64,000 bases of DNA from Vogesella mureinivorans (GTDB lineage: Bacteria > Pseudomonadota > Gammaproteobacteria > Burkholderiales > Chromobacteriaceae). How positions within the stretch are numbered: position 1 is the first letter of the stretch; each line of letters begins with the position of its first letter. Below are positions 9,077-16,895 of this stretch, piece by piece. The position numbers and the translations under genes were made by a program. Location: contig NZ_VMTV02001001.1 of assembly GCF_007644035.1 (NCBI RefSeq), forward strand, positions 46,910 to 110,909. The letters are read 5' to 3'. The notes beneath the pieces were generated by a model. It saw only the letters and a list, made by a program, of their open reading frames with translations, did not search any database and was not told the origin of the DNA.

Positions 9077-9181
9077 GTAGGTTGGGCTGAATGAAATGAA
9101 GCCCAACGTTTACCGCGTTTTTGAAACTGGTAGCCAGATACCCGGTAAACGTTGGGCTTCGCTGCGCTCAACCCAACCTAC
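9077..9181. repeat. Palindromic dispersed element, copy B (about 105 bp)
   Basis: Terminal inverted repeats GTAGGTTGGG and CCCAACCTAC enclose inner inverted repeats AACGTTTACCG and CGGTAAACGTT, and the left half itself folds (GTTGGGCT with AGCCCAAC-like pairing). It is a closer-to-intact version of copy A. The stretch 8929-9423 around it holds no gene; it contains the 45-bp repeat, this element and the C-rich tract at 9248-9308. Confidence 0.7.
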
Positions 9182-9247
9182 GCCCTGAAGCCCACACCCT
9201 GTGCCCACGACTTACCCACACCAGGCTTGGTGGGCACGCTGCGCTTT

Positions 9248-9308
9248 GCCCACCCTACCACACCCTCCCCTACCACCATCCTACCCTACCACCCCCACCC
9301 AAGCCCCC
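9248..9308 (-). other. G-free/C-rich tract, possible G-quadruplex on minus strand
   Basis: About 55 bases of the plus strand carry no G at all (C, A and T only), preceded by GGTGGGCACG and GCCCACCCTACC, another short inverted repeat. The minus strand therefore has many runs of three to five G separated by short loops. It lies about 115 bases before the cysteine-synthase-like gene. Folding is inferred, not shown. Confidence 0.45.
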
Positions 9309-9423
9309 AACTGTATCCCCGTTTTGTGCCACTGCTGCCACTGATGGCCACAGTTCCGGCCCGCTACAATGGTTTGTATCCAATAAGACGTTTGCGGCCA
9401 ACCTGGGCCGGCGAGGAGACACC

Positions 9424-10491
9424 ATGACAAGCTGGCTGATGCAGGCCATTCGCAAGATCGAGGCCGATTTCAACCGTAGCAGCGACACCCACCTGATTCC
9501 GCTGGTGCTGCCAGCGGCGCCCGGTATCCAGCTGTATTTCAAGGACGAGTCCACCCACCCTACCGGCAGCCTGAAGCACCGGCTGGCGCGCTCGCTGTTT
9601 TTGTACGCGTTGAGCAATGGCTGGATTAAAGAAGGCACGCCGGTGATCGAGGCGTCCAGCGGTAGCACGGCGGTGTCGGAGGCTTACTTTGCCCGCCTGC
9701 TGGGCTTACCCTTTATTGCGGTAATGCCGGCCAGCACGTCGTGCGAGAAGGTGCGCGCCATCGAGTTCTACGGCGGCCGCTGCCACCTGGTGGACGACCC
9801 GGCCACTATCTACGACGAATCGCAGCGCCTGGCGCGCGAGCTGAACGGCCACTATATGGACCAGTTCACCTACGCCGAACGCGCTACCGACTGGCGCGGC
9901 AACAACAATATTGCCGATACCATCTTCCGCCAGATGGCGCTGGAACCGCAGCCGGAGCCGCGCTGGATCGTGTGTGGTGCGGGCACCGGCGGCACCAGCG
10001 CCACCTTTGGCCGCTACGTGCGCTACCAGCAAAAGCAGACGCAGGTATGCGTGGTGGACCCGGAAAACTCGGCCTTTTACGCCAGCTACGTTAGCGGCGA
10101 CGCGCACTGTAGCTGCGAGGGCGGCTCCGGCGTGGAAGGCATCGGCCGCCCGCGGGTGGAGCCGTCGTTCATCCCCACGGTGATCGACCACATGATTCGC
10201 GTGCCGAACGTAGCCAGCTACGCCGCCATCCACTTTCTGGAAGAAGTGCTGGGCCGCAAGTGCGGTGGCTCTACCGGCACCAACTTTTACGGCGTGTGCC
10301 TGCTGATGGCCGACATGCTGCAGCGTGGCGAGCCAGGCAGCATCGTCACCATGATCTGCGACGACGGCAGCCGCTATCTGAACAGCTATTACAGCGCAGA
10401 CTGGCTGGCCGCCGGCGGCCACGATATCCAGCCGTGGCTGCACAGCTACCGCCGCTTCTTTTACGATGGCGTGTGGCAGCCGCCGCAGTAA
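9424..10491 (+). CDS. PLP-dependent cysteine synthase/desulfhydrase family protein
   Basis: The 355-residue protein is a fold-type II PLP enzyme. The Schiff-base lysine is in [11 protein letters not shown], the substrate-binding loop is [12 protein letters not shown], and the PLP-phosphate loop is [12 protein letters not shown]. Sequence style and length suit the CysK-related group often annotated as cysteine synthase family or L-cysteine desulfhydrase, so synthesis or breakdown of cysteine cannot be decided. The ATG at 9424 follows GAGGAGA directly; longer starts would read through low-complexity repeat DNA. It converges on acr3 with a shared terminator between them. Confidence 0.85.
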   Translation: MTSWLMQAIRKIEADFNRSSDTHLIPLVLPAAPGIQLYFKDESTHPTGSLKHRLARSLFLYALSNGWIKEGTPVIEASSGSTAVSEAYFARLLGLPFIAVMPASTSCEKVRAIEFYGGRCHLVDDPATIYDESQRLARELNGHYMDQFTYAERATDWRGNNNIADTIFRQMALEPQPEPRWIVCGAGTGGTSATFGRYVRYQQKQTQVCVVDPENSAFYASYVSGDAHCSCEGGSGVEGIGRPRVEPSFIPTVIDHMIRVPNVASYAAIHFLEEVLGRKCGGSTGTNFYGVCLLMADMLQRGEPGSIVTMICDDGSRYLNSYYSADWLAAGGHDIQPWLHSYRRFFYDGVWQPPQ

Positions 10492-10510
10492 GCGCCCGCG
10501 CTGCGCAGTA

Positions 10511-10541
10511 AAAAGCCGATGGCCCTCGCCATCGGCTTTTT
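10511..10541. terminator. Bidirectional terminator between cysteine-synthase-like gene and acr3
   Basis: AAAAGCCGATGGC and its complement form a 13-bp stem with a CCTC loop, with A-run on one side and T-run on the other, so it can serve both converging genes. A 12-mer GCGGCCAACCTT follows at 10559-10570, overlapping the end of acr3. Confidence 0.9.
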
Positions 10542-10568
10542 ATCGCTACCTGTGCCGTGCGGCCAACC

Positions 10569-11633
10569 TTAGCCTTGCTGGTACCAGCCGCGGCTGCCAT
10601 TGACCACGCGCACCACCAGCAGCATCACCGGCACCTCGATCAGCACCCCCACGACCGTGGCCAGCGCGGCGCCGGAGTGCAGGCCAAACAGGCTGATGGC
10701 GGCTGCCACCGCCAGCTCGAAGAAGTTGGACGCGCCAATCAGCGCCGACGGGCAGGCCACGCTGTGCTGCTCGCCCAGGCGCCGGTTCAGCCAGTAGGCC
10801 AGGCCGGCGTTGAACAGCACCTGGATCAAAATGGGCACCGCCAGCAGCACGATAACCAGCGGCTGCGCCAGAATGGCCTGGCCCTGAAAGGCAAACAGCA
10901 GCACCAGCGTTAGCAGCAGCGCCGCCATCGACCACGGCTGGATGGCCGCCATGGCGCGCTCGAACGCGGCGGGGCCGCGTGCCAGCAGCCACTTGCGCAG
11001 CGCCTGCGCCAGCAGCACCGGCAGCACAATGTACAACAGCACCGAGGTCAGCAGCGTGGCCCACGGCACGGCGATGCTGGACACGCCCAGCAGCAGCGCC
11101 ACCAGCGGGGCAAAGGCAAACACCATGATCAGGTCGTTCAGCGCCACTTGCGACAGCGTAAAGTACGGGTCGCCACCGGTAAGCCGGCTCCACACAAACA
11201 CCATGGCGGTGCAGGGTGCGGCCGCCAGCAGGATCAGCCCGGCGATGTAGCTGTCCAGCTGGTCGGCCGGCAGCCACGGGGCAAACAGCTGCCGCACGAA
11301 CAGCCAGCCCAGCAGGGCCATGGAAAACGGCTTCACCAGCCAGTTCACAAACAGGGTCACGCCGATGCCGCGCACGTGCTGGCGCACCTGATGCAGCGCG
11401 CCAAAGTCGATTTTCAGCAACATGGGGATGATCATCACCCACACCAGCACGCCCACCGGCAGGTTGACGCGGGCAATTTCCATGGCGGCCAGCGCGGCAA
11501 AGCCCTGCGGCCACAGCTGGCCCAGGCCGATGCCCACCACGATGCAGGCCGCTACCCAGGCGCTAAGGTAGCGCTCGAACAGGCTCATGCCCTTGGCCGC
11601 AGACGGCGGCCGGGTGTCGCAGGTGCTGCTCAT
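10569..11633 (-). CDS. acr3: ACR3-family arsenite efflux permease
   Basis: The 354-residue integral membrane protein has about ten hydrophobic helices and family signatures LPVGVLVWVMIIPMLLKIDF near the N-terminus and LAAAPCTAMVFVWSRL centrally, with the cysteine conserved for As(III) transport. ACR3 exports arsenite, driven by the membrane potential or proton gradient. It is the last gene of the ars operon; its start overlaps the arsR-arsC stop by ATGA, indicating translational coupling. A shorter start at MSLFERYLS is possible. Confidence 0.93.
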   Translation of the reverse strand: MSSTCDTRPPSAAKGMSLFERYLSAWVAACIVVGIGLGQLWPQGFAALAAMEIARVNLPVGVLVWVMIIPMLLKIDFGALHQVRQHVRGIGVTLFVNWLVKPFSMALLGWLFVRQLFAPWLPADQLDSYIAGLILLAAAPCTAMVFVWSRLTGGDPYFTLSQVALNDLIMVFAFAPLVALLLGVSSIAVPWATLLTSVLLYIVLPVLLAQALRKWLLARGPAAFERAMAAIQPWSMAALLLTLVLLFAFQGQAILAQPLVIVLLAVPILIQVLFNAGLAYWLNRRLGEQHSVACPSALIGASNFFELAVAAAISLFGLHSGAALATVVGVLIEVPVMLLVVRVVNGSRGWYQQG

Positions 11634-12526
11634 GGCTGTTCTGCACTGCTCAGCGTGTCTGGCCGGCCGATATCGTGCACCGCATGCTGCAGCGCCAGGC
11701 GGTCCAGCTTGTGCAGGGGCAGGCTGAGGAACAGGCGCAGGCGGGTGGTGATGTCGCGGTAGGTACGCACAAAGGCCTTGTGCTGCGCGGCCTCGTCGCC
11801 GCTTACTGCGGCCGGGTCGGCAAACCCCCAGTGCGCCGTCATCGGCTGGCCGGGCCAGGCCGGGCAGGCTTCACCGGCGGCGGCATCGCACACGGTAAAC
11901 ACAAAATCCATCGCCGGTGCATCGGGGCCGGCAAACTCGTCCCAGCTCTTGCAGCGCGCGCTAGCCGGGTCGTGCTGGTTGTGGCGCAGGGTGTCCAGCG
12001 TGTGCGGGTGCACAAAGCCGCGCGGATGGCTGCCGGCGCTGTAGCCACGAAAGCGGCCCTCGCCCAGTTGGTTCAGGATGGCTTCGGCCATGATGCTGCG
12101 GGCACTGTTGCCACTGCAGATGAACAGCACGTTGTAGACACGATCGGACATGATGTCAGGCTCCAGGGTGGGTGTAGCAAGCGGGGTAACCGGCGGCGGG
12201 CAGCACGGCAGCGCCAGCTCGGGGCACTGCTGCGGCTGGCCGGCGCAGCATTCGTCGGTCAGGTAGGCCAGCAGCTGCTGCATCAGCGCCAGGTTGGCGC
12301 GGTAGCGTTGAAAGCGGCCTTCCTGCGCCACCGTTACCAGCCCGGCGTGGCTCATGCCTTTCAGGTGAAAGGACACATTATTGGCCGGCAGGTCCAGGTT
12401 GGCCGCAATCTGCCCGGCCACCATGCCTTCGTGCCCCTGGCGTACCAGCAGGCGGTAGATGTCCAGCCGCACGCCGGAGGCCAGCGCTTCAAACAGTTTC
12501 ACGGCGCTTTCTTTGGGCAGGCTCAT
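11630..12526 (-). CDS. ArsR-ArsC fusion: arsenic-responsive repressor joined to arsenate reductase
   Basis: One 298-residue frame carries two domains. Residues 1-110 are an ArsR/SmtB winged helix (NNVSFHLKGMSHAGLV recognition helix); C93, C94 and C101 (ECCAGQPQQC) resemble the As(III)-sensing trio of the Acidithiobacillus ferrooxidans ArsR type. After a Pro-rich linker, residues 127-298 are a low-molecular-weight-phosphatase-type arsenate reductase with the CX5R loop CSGNSAR (C137-R143). An internal MSDRVYN at residue 126 could also start a free ArsC. ATG at 12526 was chosen because upstream codons overlap arsJ. Frame continuity is seen; a sequencing error creating the fusion cannot be excluded. 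Confidence 0.88.
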   Translation of the reverse strand: MSLPKESAVKLFEALASGVRLDIYRLLVRQGHEGMVAGQIAANLDLPANNVSFHLKGMSHAGLVTVAQEGRFQRYRANLALMQQLLAYLTDECCAGQPQQCPELALPCCPPPVTPLATPTLEPDIMSDRVYNVLFICSGNSARSIMAEAILNQLGEGRFRGYSAGSHPRGFVHPHTLDTLRHNQHDPASARCKSWDEFAGPDAPAMDFVFTVCDAAAGEACPAWPGQPMTAHWGFADPAAVSGDEAAQHKAFVRTYRDITTRLRLFLSLPLHKLDRLALQHAVHDIGRPDTLSSAEQP

Positions 12527-13758
12527 GCGTTTTCTCGGGCAGGGTTGGCCGCATGCTGCGGCAGGGCCAGCGACACTAGCGCGGCCAGGGTAATAAACAC
12601 GGTAGATATCCACAGGCAGGCGGCCAGGCCGTATTGCTGGTACACCCAGCCGGACAGCACGGTGCCGATGAGGCGGCCCATGGCGTTGGACATATAGTAA
12701 AAGCCCACATCCAGCGACACGCCGTCGGCCTTGGCGTAGCTAACAATGAGGTAGCTATGCAGCGACGAGTTCACCGCAAACAGCACGCCAAACAGCGCCA
12801 GCCCGCCCAGTACCACCCAGCCAGCGGGCCAGCCTGCGGCCAACCCTAAGGCCATGACGGCGGGCAGGCCGGCCAGCATGGCCGCCCACACAAAGGCGCT
12901 GCGCCCATCCGGCACCCTGCCCTGCATTTTGCCGGTAATGGCCGGCGCCAGCGTCTGCACCACGCCGTAGCCGATAACCCACGCGGCCAGAAAGCCGCCT
13001 ACCTGCCAGAAATCCCAGCCAAACACGGTGCTGAGGTACACCGGCAGCGCCACCACAAACCACACGTCGCGCGCGCCAAACAGAAACAGCCGCGCCGCCG
13101 ACAAGCTGTTGATGGCCGGGCTTTTGGACAGCAGCTCGCGAAACTTCGGCTTGGCCTTGGCCTTGCCCAGGTCTGGCCGCAGCTGCCACAGGCTGAATAG
13201 CCAGATAGCCGCCAGCAGCGCCGCCATGCCCAGCACCGCGCCACCAAAGCCCAGCGTGGCCAGCAGTGCGCCGCCCAGAAAGAAGCCCACGCCTTTCAGC
13301 GCGTTCTTGGAGCCGGTGAGCAGCGCCACCCAGCGGTACAGCGTGCCCTGCTCGCCGTCCGGCACCAGCAGCTTGATGCTGCTTTTGGCCGACATTTTGT
13401 TCAGGTCTTTGGCAATGCCGGACAGCGCCTGGCTGGCCATCACATACGGCACAGTAAGCAGGGTGGCCGGTGCGGCCAACATCAGCAGTGCCAGTACCTG
13501 CAGCGCCAGACCCAGGTTCATGGTGCGGTTCAGCCCCAGCCGCGCGCCCAGATAGCCGCCCACCAGGTTGGTGACCACACCGAATACCTCGTAGAACAGG
13601 AACAGCGCGGCAATCTGCAGCGGTGCGTAGCCCAGCTGGTGAAAGTGCAGCACCACCAGCATGCGCAGCGCGCCGTCGGTAAGGGTGAACGCCCAATAGT
13701 TGGCCGTTACCAGCAGGTACTGGCGGATGGCCGGCGTTAGCGTGGACAGGGCTTGCAT
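12523..13758 (-). CDS. arsJ: Organoarsenical efflux MFS transporter ArsJ
   Basis: The 411-residue protein has about twelve membrane segments of the major facilitator superfamily. The motifs ALRMLVVLHFHQLGY and SGIAKDLNKMSAKSSIKLL are typical of ArsJ. ArsJ exports 1-arseno-3-phosphoglycerate made by a partner GAPDH; the ester breaks down outside to arsenate. That GAPDH gene lies only 3 bases upstream, which is the defining context of this family. Its stop overlaps the arsR-arsC start by four bases. The last codons contain a GCGGCCAAC copy. Confidence 0.92.
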   Translation of the reverse strand: MQALSTLTPAIRQYLLVTANYWAFTLTDGALRMLVVLHFHQLGYAPLQIAALFLFYEVFGVVTNLVGGYLGARLGLNRTMNLGLALQVLALLMLAAPATLLTVPYVMASQALSGIAKDLNKMSAKSSIKLLVPDGEQGTLYRWVALLTGSKNALKGVGFFLGGALLATLGFGGAVLGMAALLAAIWLFSLWQLRPDLGKAKAKPKFRELLSKSPAINSLSAARLFLFGARDVWFVVALPVYLSTVFGWDFWQVGGFLAAWVIGYGVVQTLAPAITGKMQGRVPDGRSAFVWAAMLAGLPAVMALGLAAGWPAGWVVLGGLALFGVLFAVNSSLHSYLIVSYAKADGVSLDVGFYYMSNAMGRLIGTVLSGWVYQQYGLAACLWISTVFITLAALVSLALPQHAANPARENA

Positions 13759-13761
13759 GGC

Positions 13762-14772
13762 TTAGCCCTGGTCGGCCAGGCCCACCAGCCGCGCCAGCTC
13801 CACGGTGCGGTTGGCGTAGCCCCATTCGTTGTCGTACCAGGCGTACAGCTTCACCTGCGTGCCGTTGATCACCATGGTGGACAGCGCATCGATAATGGAC
13901 GAGCGCGGATCGGTGCGGTAATCGATAGACACCAGCGGGCGGGCCTCGTAGCCCAGAATGCCCTGCAGCGTATGGTTGGCCGCATGCTGCAGCGCGGCGT
14001 TGACCTCTTCTGCCGTGGTGGCGCGTTCTACTTCAAACACGCAGTCGGTGAGCGAGGCATTAGCCAGCGGCACGCGCACGGCGTGGCCGTTCAGGCGGCC
14101 GCGCAGCTCGGGAAAGATCTCGGCAATGGCGGTGGCCGAGCCGGTGCTGGTGGGGATCAGGCTCATGCCGCTGGCGCGGGCGCGGCGCAGGTCTTTGTGC
14201 GGCTGGTCCAGAATGCTCTGCGTGTTGGTCAGGTCGTGGATGGTGGTGATGCTGCCGTGGCGGATGCCGAAGGTTTCGTGGATCACCTTCACCACCGGCG
14301 CCAGGCAGTTGGTGGTGCACGAGGCGGCGGTAACGATGCGGTGCACGGCGGGGTCGAACAGCTGCTGGTTCACGCCCATCACCACGTTCAGCGCGCCCGG
14401 TTCTTTCACCGGCGCGCTCACTACCACGCGCTTCACGCCCTGCGCCAGATACGCCTGCAGCACGGCTACGGTTTTCATTTTGCCGCTGGCTTCGATCACC
14501 ACATCGCAGCCGCGCCAGTCGGTATCGGCAATGGCTTTGTTGTGGCTCACGGTAATGCGCTTGCCGTCGATGACAATGGCGCCGTCTACCGCGCTGGCCT
14601 CGTGGCCCCAGCGGCCGTGCACCGAATCAAAATTCAGCAGGTGGGCATGGGTGTCTGCATCGCCGGCCGGGTCGTTGATGTGGACAAACTCGAACTCGGG
14701 CCAGGCCCAGGCGACACGCAGTGCCAGGCGGCCGATGCGGCCAAAACCGTTGATACCGATCTTGATAGTCAT
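13762..14772 (-). CDS. Glyceraldehyde-3-phosphate dehydrogenase, arsenate-resistance type
   Basis: The 336-residue enzyme has the NAD-binding start [13 protein letters not shown] and the catalytic cysteine in ASCTTNC, followed by [10 protein letters not shown] near the end. With arsenate in place of phosphate it forms 1-arseno-3-phosphoglycerate, the ArsJ substrate; adjacency to arsJ makes this dedicated role much likelier than glycolysis. ATG at 14772 gives the canonical N-terminus; an upstream extension would read into the phosphatase gene. Confidence 0.93.
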   Translation of the reverse strand: MTIKIGINGFGRIGRLALRVAWAWPEFEFVHINDPAGDADTHAHLLNFDSVHGRWGHEASAVDGAIVIDGKRITVSHNKAIADTDWRGCDVVIEASGKMKTVAVLQAYLAQGVKRVVVSAPVKEPGALNVVMGVNQQLFDPAVHRIVTAASCTTNCLAPVVKVIHETFGIRHGSITTIHDLTNTQSILDQPHKDLRRARASGMSLIPTSTGSATAIAEIFPELRGRLNGHAVRVPLANASLTDCVFEVERATTAEEVNAALQHAANHTLQGILGYEARPLVSIDYRTDPRSSIIDALSTMVINGTQVKLYAWYDNEWGYANRTVELARLVGLADQG

Positions 14773-14794
14773 GGTGGGGTGTCTCGCTAGAAAG

Positions 14795-15292
14795 TTAAAC
14801 GGCGTCGTACTGGCCGATCCACGCCTGGTGCACCGGGTGCTGGATAGCCTTGGGGCGCAGCGCCTGCACCTGCGCAATGGCGGTGCTGCGTGGCACGCCC
14901 AGCGCAATCAGGATGCGGGCGGCAATCAGGCCGGTACGGCCAGACCCGCCCTTGCAATGAATGGCCAGGCACTGGCCAGCACGCAGCCGCGCCAGCAGGT
15001 CGGGGGCGGTGGCTTGCCAGGCGCTATCAAAATCCGCCAGCGGTGCGCGGTCGTCCGCTACCGGCAGGTGAAACCAGGCCAGGCCAAGTTGGCCGCACGC
15101 ATCGCCCAGGCCATCGGCGCCGTTCTGCTGCAGCTCGGCGGCCGGCATCAGGCTGATGACACCGCTGGCACCGGCCTGCTGCAGGGTGTGCAACGCCTGG
15201 GCCAGGCTAGCGGCCTGGGTACCGGGGCACGGTGTCAGCAGTAAACGGCCATCCATATCGGGGATGGCAAGCGTGTCGAAAGGGTGGGTCAT
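14795..15292 (-). CDS. Dual-specificity-phosphatase-like protein heading the ars operon
   Basis: The 165-residue protein carries the cysteine phosphatase loop [16 protein letters not shown] (HCX5R), preceded by a conserved acidic stretch ([12 protein letters not shown]) that can supply the general-acid Asp. This is the arrangement of tyrosine/dual-specificity phosphatases of the CDKN3-like type. It is the first gene of the ars operon, 22 bases before GAPDH, so a role in arsenate metabolism is inferred: an alternative arsenate reductase or a sugar/arseno-phosphate hydrolase. Substrate unknown. ATG at 15292 is favoured because upstream codons read through the presumed operator. Confidence 0.8.
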   Translation of the reverse strand: MTHPFDTLAIPDMDGRLLLTPCPGTQAASLAQALHTLQQAGASGVISLMPAAELQQNGADGLGDACGQLGLAWFHLPVADDRAPLADFDSAWQATAPDLLARLRAGQCLAIHCKGGSGRTGLIAARILIALGVPRSTAIAQVQALRPKAIQHPVHQAWIGQYDAV

Positions 15293-15311
15293 GTCTGGGC
15301 TCCGGCTGAAA

Positions 15312-15333
15312 TCAATATTACAAGAATCATTGA
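15312..15333 (-). promoter_or_regulatory. Putative ArsR operator
   Basis: TCAAT and ATTGA, separated by 12 bases, form a dyad 20 bases before the first gene of the ars operon. AT-rich dyads near the start are typical for ArsR-family repressors. The match is short, so this is a candidate only. Confidence 0.45.
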
Positions 15334-15450
15334 AATGAAGTCTAGGCCAGCCATGTGACAGAAAAATGAAGATAGCGGGAGCGTGGCGCAGAAAGGGGGC
15401 CCACAGGCAGAGCGACGCCCAGCGGAAGAGCGGTATAAGGCAAAAACCAT

Positions 15451-15485
15451 AAAAAAAGGGGTACGGCCCACCACCGTACCCCCAA
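15451..15485 (-). terminator. Terminator after DUF3149 gene
   Basis: GGGGTACGG and CCGTACCCC form a 9-bp stem; on the minus strand it is followed by a run of seven T. It ends the small DUF3149 transcript and isolates it from the ars promoter region. Confidence 0.85.
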
Positions 15486-15540
15486 ACACACACACATCAA
15501 GAGGAAATCACACACACATGCCGTGGCATGCGTTTAAAGC

Positions 15541-15669
15541 TTATTTGTCGTCGTGGGTCTTTTTGATAAAGATCGCGATACAGGTCGTCACGATAATGGT
15601 TGTCACCGTGATGGTAATAATGCTCAGCAAACCTACGTCGTCAGAGAGAAGTTGTTTCCACAGTTCCAT
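15541..15669 (-). CDS. Small DUF3149 membrane protein (42 aa)
   Basis: The 42-residue peptide begins MELWKQLLSDDVGLLS and continues as one hydrophobic helix (SIITITVTTIIVTTCIAIFI) with a charged tail KKTHDDK. This fits the DUF3149 family of single-pass membrane peptides common in beta- and gammaproteobacteria, whose function is unknown. GGGAGC lies 6 bases before the ATG and a strong terminator follows 55 bases after the stop, so it is probably a monocistronic gene. Confidence 0.8.
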   Translation of the reverse strand: MELWKQLLSDDVGLLSIITITVTTIIVTTCIAIFIKKTHDDK

Positions 15670-15835
15670 GATATTGCTCCCCCGGCTGCCCGGTATTCGA
15701 TCTGGATGTAGCCATCTTACCCCTGCGCTCCCTAGGGGCTTTGACCCAAGTCAAGCGAATCGCTCTATCAAAATGTAACGTATCGTATTTGTGCGCCCGG
15801 CAGACACCACGCGATTTAAGTACATGATAAAAATA

Positions 15836-15866
15836 AAAAAAGAGCAGGAATAAACCCTGCTCTTTT
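15836..15866 (-). terminator. Terminator after cioAB
   Basis: AGAGCAGG and CCTGCTCT pair around a short AT loop; the minus strand continues with a long T-rich run. It lies about 20 bases beyond the cioB stop codon. Confidence 0.85.
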
Positions 15867-15884
15867 GATTTGGCGCAATATTTT

Positions 15885-16895
15885 CTAGCTGTAACTGAGC
15901 TTGCCTGCCTTACCCCAGAACACGCGGTAGGCAAACACCGTGTAGGCAATAATGGTGGGCAGCACCACGGCGGCCCCCGCCAGAATCACCCACAGTGCTT
16001 CCGGGTCGCTGGCGGCCTGCCAGATATCCAGCTGGCCGATGACGATTTCCGGAAACACGCTATACGCCAGGCCCCAGAACGCCAGCAGCACAATGCCCAC
16101 GGTGCAGGCAAACGGCAGCCAGCAGAGGCTGTCTTGCCCGGCGCGCTGGCGTGCGGCCAACCTGGGCAGGCTGGCGGCCAGCAGGCCGAACAGCGCCAGG
16201 CTAATCAGCGGCAGCGGCAACAGCAGCAGGAAGTCCGGCAGCACAAACCACTTGGCGGCAATGCGGCTACTGGTTAGCGGCGTGGCCACCGACACCAGCA
16301 ACACGGCCAGCGCGGTACCGGCCAGCGCGTACTGCGCCCAGCGCGTGGCGCGCTGTTGCAGGTGGCCGGTACTTTTCATGATCAGCCAGCCGGCGCCCAG
16401 CAGTACGTAGGCGGCGGTGAGCCCCAGGCCGGTAAGCAGGGCAAAGCCCCAGGCCCCCGCCCCCGGTGCAAAGCCGGTCAGGTAGCGCCCCAGCATCACG
16501 CCCTGGCTCAATGCGGCCAACAGCGAGCCGGCGGCAAAGGCCAGGTTCCATGCCGGCTGGTGGTGCGCCTGCGCCTTCACGCGAAAATCAAACGCCACAC
16601 CGCGCAGAATCAGCCCCAGCAGCATGATGGCCACCGGCAGGTACAGCTCGCCCAGGATAATGCCGTGCGCCATGGGGAACGCCACCAGCAGCAGGCCCAC
16701 GCCCAGCACCAGCCAGGTTTCGTTGGCATCCCAGAACGGGCCGATACTGGCGATCATGGCGTCGCGCTCTTCGTCGTTCCCCAGCGGCAGCAGCACGCCC
16801 ACGCCCAGGTCGTAGCCGTCCAGCACCACATAAATCAGCATGGACAGCGCCATCAGCCCGGCAAAGATCACCGGCAACCACAGTTCGGCATTCAT
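15885..16895 (-). CDS. cioB: Cytochrome bd-type quinol oxidase subunit II (CioB/CydB)
   Basis: The 336-residue membrane protein has about eight to nine helices and the CydB start MNAELWLPVIFAGLMALSM with GYDLGVGVLLP and PFWDANETWLVLG. Subunit II stabilises the haem-bearing subunit I in the terminal oxidase that reduces O2 with quinol at low oxygen or in the presence of cyanide. It overlaps cioA by four bases, implying coupled translation. The length is that of the Cio branch (E. coli CydB is longer). Confidence 0.92.
   Translation of the reverse strand: MNAELWLPVIFAGLMALSMLIYVVLDGYDLGVGVLLPLGNDEERDAMIASIGPFWDANETWLVLGVGLLLVAFPMAHGIILGELYLPVAIMLLGLILRGVAFDFRVKAQAHHQPAWNLAFAAGSLLAALSQGVMLGRYLTGFAPGAGAWGFALLTGLGLTAAYVLLGAGWLIMKSTGHLQQRATRWAQYALAGTALAVLLVSVATPLTSSRIAAKWFVLPDFLLLLPLPLISLALFGLLAASLPRLAARQRAGQDSLCWLPFACTVGIVLLAFWGLAYSVFPEIVIGQLDIWQAASDPEALWVILAGAAVVLPTIIAYTVFAYRVFWGKAGKLSYS

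Noticed and set aside
9152-9427. Short plus-strand frame across the C-rich tract
   Set aside because: It is Pro/Thr/Leu-rich because of the low-complexity DNA and lacks a ribosome site; the real gene starts at 9424.
11630-12613. A longer start for the arsR-arsC gene at 12613
   Set aside because: The extra 29 codons overlap arsJ, have no domain match, and the ATG at 12526 gives the normal ArsR N-terminus.
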